A DNA stretch of 7,551 bases. Source: JACQHM01 sp964535215 (GTDB taxonomy: Bacteria; Methylomirabilota; Methylomirabilia; Methylomirabilales; JACQHM01). Made by a program: the position numbers and the translations under genes. Where the stretch lies: NCBI GenBank assembly GCA_964535215.1, contig CAZHST010000093.1, forward strand, positions 1 through 7,551, read 5' to 3'. The notes beneath the pieces are model-generated. The model ran no database searches and had not been told where the DNA came from. It was given only the letters and a program-made list of their open reading frames with translations. Below, piece after piece: positions 1 through 4,781 of the stretch (its first letter is position 1; every line of letters starts with the position of its first letter).

Positions 1-301
1 GGAGTGGGATGATGTCGCTCCGGGAGAGGCTTGGGCGGTCTACCAAGGTTTATTAACGAGCCAGAAAGATCAAATCGCTCAAAGGCTTACTCATGATGTA
101 AAGCCAAGAGTTGCGCAATCGGTTGAGGAGACTCTAAGACAACCCGAGCTACGGCGTAGAGCTGTCGCGGGTTTGGAGCTTACAGTGATCACTGATCAAA
201 ACGAAGTTCTGGTAAAGAACTTCCCAAATGTAAGGGAAATGATTCGATTCCTGCTGGATCTCCAGGTCGAACGGGAGGACATCAGCGACTTGTTAGGATA
301 G
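1..301 (+). CDS. C-terminal part of an unrecognised protein (5' end outside window)
   Basis: An open frame enters from the left edge (first full codon at position 2) and runs 99 codons to a TAG at 299-301. The product begins EWDDVAPGEAWAVYQG and ends DISDLLG. I do not recognise the family. Visible features are a charged, probably helical middle (about residues 20-60), a stretch that reads like a beta hairpin (LELTVITDQNEVLVKNF), and a final amphipathic helix. No membrane segment or catalytic motif is evident. The sequence reads as convincing protein, with no in-frame stops and ordinary amino acid use. The DNA is visibly less GC-rich than the genes from 1143 onward, as is the following DUF433 gene, which hints at an accessory segment. 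The stop lies 14 bases before the DUF72 remnant at 316. The fold statements are inference from sequence pattern. Confidence 0.7.
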   Translation, partial: EWDDVAPGEAWAVYQGLLTSQKDQIAQRLTHDVKPRVAQSVEETLRQPELRRRAVAGLELTVITDQNEVLVKNFPNVREMIRFLLDLQVEREDISDLLG

Positions 302-315
302 CTTTGAGTGTTACG

Positions 316-447
316 ATGCTTAAACACCCAGCCTTGGTTAAAGTCGGGTGCTGCGGCTTCCCGGTGGAGAAGCCGGAGTACTACCGCCGCTTCCCCGTGG
401 TCGAGCTTCAGCAGACCTTCTACAAGCTCCCGAAGGTTGACGGCTAA
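316..447 (+). pseudogene. Truncated 5' remnant of a DUF72 (YecE-like) gene
   Basis: An ATG at 316 opens a 43-codon frame ending in TAA at 445-447. Its product (MLKHPALVKVGCCGFPVEKP and on to FYKLPKVDG) matches the first 42 or so residues of the intact DUF72 protein encoded at 1143. The distance from ATG to the conserved KVGCCG motif is the same in both. At DNA level 338-437 matches 1165-1264 with two differences seen (345 and 429), then similarity stops abruptly near 438-441. The DUF72 domain needs roughly 230 residues, so this piece cannot be a functional family member. It is most simply a leftover of duplication or recombination. Expression as a 43-residue peptide cannot be excluded, but no strong ribosome binding site precedes the ATG. 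Confidence 0.85.
338..437 (+). repeat. Direct repeat copy A (DUF72 5' end), partner at 1165-1264
   Basis: This is a copy of about 100 bp of the start of the intact DUF72 gene, offset by 827 bp. By eye there are two mismatches, at 345/1172 and 429/1256, with an 83-base uninterrupted identical run from 346 to 428. The two copies bracket the DUF433/DUF5615 pair. Recombination between them would remove 827 bp, including both small genes, and leave one intact DUF72 reading frame starting at 316. Confidence 0.92.
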
Positions 448-506
448 ATCCTGGCCGCTTGTGGTGAAAGGTTGGAATAGGGGGATAAAGAGAAGAGGAG
501 AGGAAG

Positions 507-737
507 ATGGAAAAACTGGATCGTATCACCATTAATCCCAATGTTTGTCTGGGTCAACCGACGATTCGAGGGATGCGAATTACTGTAAGCGTGATCCTCA
601 AAATGCTGGCCAGCGGGAAGTCCGTTCAAGAGGTGGTTGAAGCCTATCCGGAGCTGGACGTGGAAGATGTGTACCAGGCGATCAAATATGCGGCCTGGGT
701 CGTTTCGGATCAGATTCGCATGGTGCCAACTCTGTAA
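507..737 (+). CDS. DUF433 family antitoxin-like protein
   Basis: A 76-residue protein of the DUF433 family (Pfam PF04255), usually annotated as a VapB-type or PIN-partner antitoxin with a winged helix-turn-helix fold. The diagnostic pattern is clear: RITINPNVCLGQPTIRGMRI at residues 6-25, then ILKMLASGKS, then a YPELDVEDVYQAIKYAAW C-terminal helix. Length is typical for the family. The ATG at 507 follows a purine-rich AGGAGAGGAAG stretch at a good distance. The stop lies 12 bases before the GTG start of the DUF5615 gene, so the two are almost certainly co-transcribed antitoxin first. By family knowledge it would neutralise the toxin and may bind its own promoter; no operator is evident in 448-506. 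Recognition of the family is strong, while the antitoxin role is inferred from family and context. Confidence 0.93.
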   Translation: MEKLDRITINPNVCLGQPTIRGMRITVSVILKMLASGKSVQEVVEAYPELDVEDVYQAIKYAAWVVSDQIRMVPTL

Positions 738-749
738 AGGACGATAGGG

Positions 750-1121
750 GTGGCCCTACGTCTTCTGGCAGATATGAACATTTCACCAAAGACCGTTGAC
801 GCTTTGCGGAAGCGGGGATGGGATATCGTCAGGGTCTCACAGCTCCTGCCGGTGAACGCCTCGGACCAGGAAATTTTAGACCTTGCCCGTCAGGAAGGGA
901 GGGTTGTTGTAACGCAGGATCTGGATTTCTCAGCCCTGCTGGCTTTAGAGGGTTACCATCAACCAAGCCTTATCACTTTACGGCTTTCAGGGGCAGATCT
1001 AGAAACGGTTACCCAGAAGCTCCTGGAACTCCTTCCGCAGTTAGAACAGGTGCTTCAAGAAGGTTGTGCTGTAACCGTCGAGGATACGCTTGTGCGTGTC
1101 CGAAGGCTGCCTATCGCCTAA
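750..1121 (+). CDS. DUF5615 PIN-like toxin or nuclease
   Basis: A 123-residue protein of the DUF5615 family (PF18480), a PIN-like fold commonly paired with DUF433. The GTG at 750 starts the frame and puts the first family motif at the expected place: LRLLADMNISP, with Asp8 as the likely first acidic residue. A second acidic pair is Asp39/Glu41 (ASDQEILDLA). The hallmark VVTQDLDF follows at residues 53-60, with Asp57 and Asp59. These acids would hold the metal of a PIN-type ribonuclease site. AAAGGA at 736-741 is a suitable ribosome binding site just after the antitoxin stop. All expected acids are present, so the gene looks intact. Toxicity and RNase activity are inferred from the family; some DUF5615 proteins remain uncharacterised. 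The stop lies 21 bases before the DUF72 gene at 1143. Confidence 0.92.
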   Translation: MALRLLADMNISPKTVDALRKRGWDIVRVSQLLPVNASDQEILDLARQEGRVVVTQDLDFSALLALEGYHQPSLITLRLSGADLETVTQKLLELLPQLEQVLQEGCAVTVEDTLVRVRRLPIA

Positions 1122-1142
1122 CTATGTCCGGATACGGAGTCA

Positions 1143-1874
1143 ATGATTGAGCATCTTAACACCATTAAAGTGGGGTGCTGCGGCTTCCCGGTGGAGAAGC
1201 CGGAGTACTACCGCCGCTTCCCCGTGGTCGAGCTTCAGCAGACCTTCTACAAGCTTCCGAAGGTCGAGACGGTGAGGAGGTGGCGGGAGGAGGCGCCTCC
1301 TTCCTTCGAGTTCACCTTGAAGGCCTGGCAGCTCATCACCCACGAGCCGAAGAGCCCCACCTACCGGAGGCTGGGGAAGCGCCTCTTGGAGAAGGTTAAG
1401 CAGCAACGGTATGGCTCCTTCAGGCCGACCGACGAGGTCTTCGAAGCCTGGGAGCAGACGGCCGCGGTTGCCAAGGCTTTAGAGGCCACCGTCATCATCT
1501 TCCAGTCGCCCCCCAGCTTTGACCCCTCTCGGGAGCACCGGACGAACCTCCAGAAGTTCTTTTCGGGGATCGAGAGGGGAGGCTTCATCCTGGGGTGGGA
1601 GCCCCGGGGGGAGTGGAAGCCAGGCATGATCAAGGATCTCTGTGAGGAGCTGGATCTGGTCCACGTCGTGAACCCTTTGAAGGAAGAGCCCCTTTACGGT
1701 TCCATCCGCTATTTCAGGCTCCACGGCCGGACCGGCTACCGGTACCTCCACACCGACGAGGACCTCCACTTCTTAAAGGCTCTGTGCCCTGAAGGGGTCA
1801 CGACTTACGTCCTCTTCAACAACATGTTCATGGCTGAGGACGCTTCTCGCTTCCTCGAGCTGATCCAGCCTTAG
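1143..1874 (+). CDS. DUF72 (YecE-like) protein, GCCGFP subgroup
   Basis: A 243-residue DUF72 protein (PF01904), a TIM-barrel-like family of unknown biochemical role. Landmarks in order are KVGCCGFP (9-16), VVELQQTFYKLP (28-39), FEFTLKAWQLITH (55-67), IIFQSPPSF (118-126), GWEPRG (151-156), RYFRLHG (189-195) and TYVLFNN (221-227). This matches the full family layout, so the gene looks complete. It has the shortened N-terminus of the GCCGFP subgroup, unlike the GTSGYSYPHW form encoded at 2699. The ATG at 1143 is supported by the duplicated 5' fragment at 316, which shares the same start position. GGAG at 1136-1139 lies rather close (3 bases) to the ATG, so translation may be modest. The gene follows the DUF5615 gene by 21 bases and could be read through from it. 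Function is unknown; family recognition is firm. Confidence 0.93.
   Translation: MIEHLNTIKVGCCGFPVEKPEYYRRFPVVELQQTFYKLPKVETVRRWREEAPPSFEFTLKAWQLITHEPKSPTYRRLGKRLLEKVKQQRYGSFRPTDEVFEAWEQTAAVAKALEATVIIFQSPPSFDPSREHRTNLQKFFSGIERGGFILGWEPRGEWKPGMIKDLCEELDLVHVVNPLKEEPLYGSIRYFRLHGRTGYRYLHTDEDLHFLKALCPEGVTTYVLFNNMFMAEDASRFLELIQP
1165..1264 (+). repeat. Direct repeat copy B (inside intact DUF72 gene)
   Basis: This is the second copy of the 100-bp direct repeat whose first copy is at 338-437. It lies in codons 8-41 of the intact DUF72 gene and so is probably the parental copy. The near identity includes synonymous positions, which points to a recent duplication or to gene conversion rather than to selection on protein sequence. 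Confidence 0.92.
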
Positions 1875-1919
1875 GGGTTCAAGCCGTTGCGGCGTTCATC
1901 AGGGACAGGAGGGTGAGGG

Positions 1920-2201
1920 ATGGGAACGGCACACCAAATCCTCGCACGCCCGCTTAGCGGGCGATTTCAGAAAACGGTCCGGCCGACGCTGGGTGCCTTC
2001 GGGTTGGAGACCGGGAGAGGGCCGTTTTCGACGGCCTCGAGACGCGAAGAAATCCGCCGGGCCCTTTTGGAGCTGGTCAAGGTGGAGCTGAAGGTGGTCG
2101 TGGAGGAGTTGAAGCAGCTCCATCGGGAGGTGAAGCGCAAAAGGGGCCGTCTGAAGAGAGGCAACGGGGAGATGCTTCCTTCAGAAGGAGGTAGGCCTTG
2201 A
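1920..2201 (+). CDS. Small basic helical protein, unrecognised
   Basis: A 93-codon frame with ATG at 1920 behind an AGGAGGG ribosome binding site (1907-1913, 6-base spacing). It ends with TGA at 2199-2201, overlapping the next ATG by one base. I do not recognise a family. Residues 1-40 look disordered and are encoded over DNA rich in inverted repeats. Residues about 42-80 (from REEIRRALLELVKVELK onward) form a strongly amphipathic, highly charged helix that could be a coiled coil, ending in a Lys/Arg cluster (KRKRGRLKRG). There is no signal peptide or membrane segment. The good ribosome binding site and the TGATG coupling to the membrane-protein gene favour a real gene. The odd N-terminal part leaves room for a later start or for a non-coding structured leader. 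Role unknown; partnership with the downstream membrane protein is only suggested by position. Confidence 0.55.
   Translation: MGTAHQILARPLSGRFQKTVRPTLGAFGLETGRGPFSTASRREEIRRALLELVKVELKVVVEELKQLHREVKRKRGRLKRGNGEMLPSEGGRP
1948..2036. repeat. Cluster of inverted repeats within the small ORF
   Basis: Three inverted repeats lie close together. GCCCGCT-T-AGCGGGC is at 1948-1962. AAAACGG at 1971-1977 pairs with CCGTTTT at 2022-2028. GGCCGT at 2020-2025 pairs with ACGGCC at 2031-2036. The last two share bases and so are mutually exclusive if they form in RNA. They could be a REP-like repeat that the reading frame runs through, or a structured 5' region. No U-tract follows any of them, so they do not look like terminators. 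Confidence 0.5.
2183..2192 (+). promoter_or_regulatory. Strong ribosome binding site deciding the start at 2201
   Basis: AGAAGGAGGT lies 8 bases before the ATG at 2201 and complements the 16S 3' end almost fully. It favours ATG 2201 over the adjacent in-frame TTG at 2198 for the membrane-protein gene, and it lies inside the end of the preceding small ORF. Confidence 0.8.
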
Positions 2202-2692
2202 TGCTACGGCTTTTCCTTCTCTGGCTTCATCTCCTTTCAGCGGCCGTCTTGTTGGGCGGCTTCGCCTTCTCCCTCCTCCTCTTCACCGCCTTGAAACGGG
2301 CAGGGGAGACCCAAGAGCGGCTTGAGCTGTTTCAGCGGGTTGAGAGGGGGGTCTCCTTCTCCCTCTCCAGGGCGATGGAGCTTCTCCTCTTGACCGGGAT
2401 CTTTAACTTTATAGCAAGGGGGGTGGCCTCGGGGTTTCGCTTCTCCCCAGCTTTCTACCCGGTGTTAGCCGTGAAGCTCATCCTGTTCCTCGTCATGTTT
2501 GCCCTCCAGATCGTGGACAGCAAAGCCTTTGTCGCCAAACGTCAGGCCTTGGTGGTGAACCCCGGACAACTTCCCGGCCGGGTTCAGGAGGCGGTCTCCA
2601 AGTCCCTGCAGCGGTCGGCTACCCTTAAAGGTGTCAACCTGGTTTTGATCCTCATCGTCCTGTACCTCGGCTTAACTTTGAGCCGGGTTTAG
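2201..2692 (+). CDS. Four-helix integral membrane protein, CopD/DUF2269-like
   Basis: A 163-residue membrane protein. Four hydrophobic segments are visible, at about residues 3-31, 57-75, 86-105 and 143-161. The first carries His10 in LWLHLLSAAVLLGG, the style of helix seen in CopD-like and DUF2269-like small membrane proteins, where such a His can bind haem or copper. The loop between helices 1 and 2 is charged (KRAGETQERLELFQRVERG), and helix 3 leads into a basic loop (DSKAFVAKRQ). The start at ATG 2201 overlaps the TGA of the preceding small ORF, giving translational coupling. The stop is 6 bases before the next DUF72 gene, so 1920-3481 is probably one operon. Family assignment is a resemblance only. 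A copper-related role would fit the metal-sensing genes to the right, but those lie on the other strand and the link is speculative. Confidence 0.8.
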   Translation: MLRLFLLWLHLLSAAVLLGGFAFSLLLFTALKRAGETQERLELFQRVERGVSFSLSRAMELLLLTGIFNFIARGVASGFRFSPAFYPVLAVKLILFLVMFALQIVDSKAFVAKRQALVVNPGQLPGRVQEAVSKSLQRSATLKGVNLVLILIVLYLGLTLSRV

Positions 2693-2698
2693 CCTGAG

Positions 2699-3481
2699 AT
2701 GGGGGACGGACGGGCTTTCATCGGTACCAGCGGCTACAGCTACCCCCATTGGGGAAGCGGGGTTTTCTACCCGAAGGGCTTGAAGCCCACGGATTGGCTC
2801 AGCTTTTACAGCCGTCACTTCGAGACCGTGGAGCTGAACAATCCGTTCTACCGCCTTCCCTCGGAGGAAGCCTTCGAGCGGTGGCGGAAGGAAACCCCTC
2901 CGGGTTTCATCTTTGCCGTCAAGGGGAGCCGCTTTATCACCCATATCAAGCGGCTTGGCGATCCAGAAGGCTCCGTGGCGACCTTCCTGCAGCGGGCCGC
3001 GCTGCTGAAGGAGAAGCTGGGTCCCCTCCTCTTCCAGCTCCCCCCCTGGTGGTCCTTGAACCTGGAGCGTCTCGATGGCTTCCTCCGGTACCTCCGGAGG
3101 CAGCGGATCCTCCCACAACCCCGTGTGGCCCTGGAGGTCAGACACAAAAGCTGGCTGGATCCTCGGGTGTTCAGGCTTCTCAACGAAGCGGGGGTTGCCC
3201 TCTGCCTCGCCGATTGGTCGGAGCTTCCCGTGGAGGGACCGCTTTCGGCCGACTTCGTCTACATCCGACGCCACGGACCCACTTCGCGCTACCGCTCGTG
3301 TTACCCCGAGGAGCGCCTTCAGGAGGAGGCAAGGAGGATCAGAGGGTGGCTGAAGGAGGGGCTGGACGTGTATATCTACTTTAACAATGATGCTTGCGGG
3401 TACGCCGTCCAGAACGCCTTGCGGCTCAAGGAGCTGATAGGCCGTACTTCCTCATCTTGTAGCGAAGGGCCCGCTCACTGA
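2699..3481 (+). CDS. DUF72 (YecE-like) protein, canonical subgroup
   Basis: A 260-residue canonical DUF72 protein (PF01904). Landmarks in order are FIGTSGYSYPHW (7-18), FYPKGLKP (23-30), FETVELNNPFYRLP (41-54), FAVKGSRFITH (72-82), LLFQLPPWW (110-118), VALEVRHKSW (143-152), ADFVYIRRHG (184-193) and VYIYFNND (224-231). Length and motif order are those of the family, so the gene is intact. It differs clearly from the GCCGFP-type paralogue at 1143 and is not a recent copy of it. The ATG at 2699 is 6 bases after the membrane-protein stop; no strong ribosome binding site is seen, so expression may depend on coupling. The domain seems complete by about residue 248. The last dozen residues (RTSSSCSEGPAH) are read over the end of the convergent regulator gene, a 56-bp tail-to-tail overlap. 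Biochemical function of the family is unknown. Confidence 0.94.
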   Translation: MGDGRAFIGTSGYSYPHWGSGVFYPKGLKPTDWLSFYSRHFETVELNNPFYRLPSEEAFERWRKETPPGFIFAVKGSRFITHIKRLGDPEGSVATFLQRAALLKEKLGPLLFQLPPWWSLNLERLDGFLRYLRRQRILPQPRVALEVRHKSWLDPRVFRLLNEAGVALCLADWSELPVEGPLSADFVYIRRHGPTSRYRSCYPEERLQEEARRIRGWLKEGLDVYIYFNNDACGYAVQNALRLKELIGRTSSSCSEGPAH

Positions 3482-4781
3482 TCCCCAGCTCCTCGGCAGC
3501 CTTTGTTTGGATCCATCCGCTCCGCTCCAAGGCCTCCAGGATCTTCCGGCGTTCGATCCCTTCGAGGAGCGCCGGGAGGGACGGGGGGACCTCCTGCTCG
3601 ACCTCCACAGCCCTGAAGGTCAGAGGGAGGTCCCCCATCCCGATGACCTCCCCCCGGCAGAGGACGACGGCTCGCTCGATGAGGTTCTCCAGCTCCCTGA
3701 CGTTTCCCGGGTAGTCGTACTTCAGCAGGGCATCCCGGGCCTCCCGGGTCAGCCCTTGGATCCGTTTGCGGTTCTCCTTGGAGAATTTCTGGAGGAAGTG
3801 GTCAATCAGGGGGGGGATGTCTTGCCGACGCTCCCGAAGGGGAGGGATGTAGATGGGGACAACGTTCAGGCGGTAGTAGAGGTCCTCCCGGAACCGGCGG
3901 TTCCGGACGGCGGCCTCCAGATCCTGGTTGGTGGCGGCCAGGATCCGGACGTCCACTCTCAAGGTCCTGTTCGACCCGACCCGTTCGAACTCCCGGTCCT
4001 GGAGGACCCGGAGGAGCTTGGCCTGGATGGCCGGTGAGATGTCGCCGATCTCATCCAGAAAGATGGTCCCGCCGTGGGCGGCCTCGAAGCGACCTGCCTT
4101 GTCCTGGATTGCCCCGGTGAAGGCCCCTTTCACGTGGCCGAACAGCTCGCTTTCCAGCAAGGTCTCGGGGAGGGCGGCGCAGTTCACCTTGATGAAAGGG
4201 CCCTTGGCCCTCGGGCTGTGGTAGTGGATGGCTTGGGCGATCAACTCCTTTCCTGTCCCGCTTTCCCCCCGGATCAGAACGGTGGCGGTGCTTCCCGCGA
4301 CCCGGTAGACGAGGCTTAAGACCTCCTGCATCGCCCCGCTCTCTGCCACAATCCCTTCCAGCCGGTATCGCTCTTTCAGACGCTCCCTCAACTCCCGGTT
4401 CTCGGCGATCAGGTGCTGACGCTCCTCCACCTTCCGGACGAGGTGGAGGAGATCGTCCAGATCAACGGGCTTCGAGAGGTAATCGTATGCCCCTGCTTTC
4501 ATAGCCGAGACGGCGCTCTCGATGCTGCCATAGGCCGTCATGACCACCACAGGGATCTCGGGGTTCAACCTTTTAACCTCAGCCAAAAACTCCATCCCTG
4601 ACATCTGGGGCATCCGTAGGTCAGTCAGGACCAGGTCCACGGGCCCTCTTCGGATAATCTCCAGGGCCTCCTGACCGCTCGCCGCCAAGGCCACGTCGAA
4701 GCCCTGCTTCCTCAAGAACCCCCCGATCATTTCCCGCTGGGGGGCCTCATCGTCCACGATCAGGATCAGGAACTCACCCAC
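3426..4781 (-). CDS. NtrC/ZraR-type sigma-54-dependent response regulator
   Basis: A 451-residue transcription activator with three domains. The receiver (about 4-118) has acidic pair Asp10/Asp11, phospho-acceptor Asp54 (LTDLRMP), Thr82 and Lys104. The AAA+ domain (about 143-385) has Walker A GESGTGKE (172-179), the sigma-54 contact loop GAFTGA (219-224), Walker B GGTIFLDEIGD (237-247) and FREDLYYRLNV (297-307). A Fis-type helix-turn-helix (about 408-447) contains TKAAEELGISERALRYKM. All key residues are present. It should hexamerise when phosphorylated, bind an upstream enhancer and open sigma-54 promoters using ATP. The GTG start at 4779-4781 has GGAGG at 4787-4791 (minus strand), 5 bases away. 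The frame overlaps the end of the kinase gene by 8 bp (GTGGGTGA), so the two are translationally coupled. The likely target is the sigma-54 promoter at 7292-7307. AtoC and HydG are alternative names for similar proteins. Confidence 0.97.
   Translation of the reverse strand: MGEFLILIVDDEAPQREMIGGFLRKQGFDVALAASGQEALEIIRRGPVDLVLTDLRMPQMSGMEFLAEVKRLNPEIPVVVMTAYGSIESAVSAMKAGAYDYLSKPVDLDDLLHLVRKVEERQHLIAENRELRERLKERYRLEGIVAESGAMQEVLSLVYRVAGSTATVLIRGESGTGKELIAQAIHYHSPRAKGPFIKVNCAALPETLLESELFGHVKGAFTGAIQDKAGRFEAAHGGTIFLDEIGDISPAIQAKLLRVLQDREFERVGSNRTLRVDVRILAATNQDLEAAVRNRRFREDLYYRLNVVPIYIPPLRERRQDIPPLIDHFLQKFSKENRKRIQGLTREARDALLKYDYPGNVRELENLIERAVVLCRGEVIGMGDLPLTFRAVEVEQEVPPSLPALLEGIERRKILEALERSGWIQTKAAEELGISERALRYKMRKYGLSAP

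Noticed and set aside
338..541. Minus-strand 67-codon frame over the DUF72 remnant
   Set aside because: It is a shadow of the duplicated DUF72 5' end and the DUF433 leader, with low-complexity Ser/Arg/Pro composition.
338..1264. Insertion sequence or transposon boundaries around the toxin pair
   Set aside because: The 100-bp repeat is part of the DUF72 coding sequence. No transposase or terminal inverted repeats are visible, and the repeat is far longer than a target-site duplication.
1948..1962. Rho-independent terminator after the first DUF72 gene
   Set aside because: The palindrome has almost no loop at full pairing and is not followed by a U-tract on either strand.
2198..2200. TTG start for the membrane protein
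   Set aside because: The adjacent ATG at 2201 has ideal spacing from AGAAGGAGGT and forms the TGATG overlap with the preceding gene.
2672..3274. 200-codon minus-strand open frame
   Set aside because: It lies opposite the canonical DUF72 gene, whose motifs are unmistakable, and its own product shows no domain pattern.
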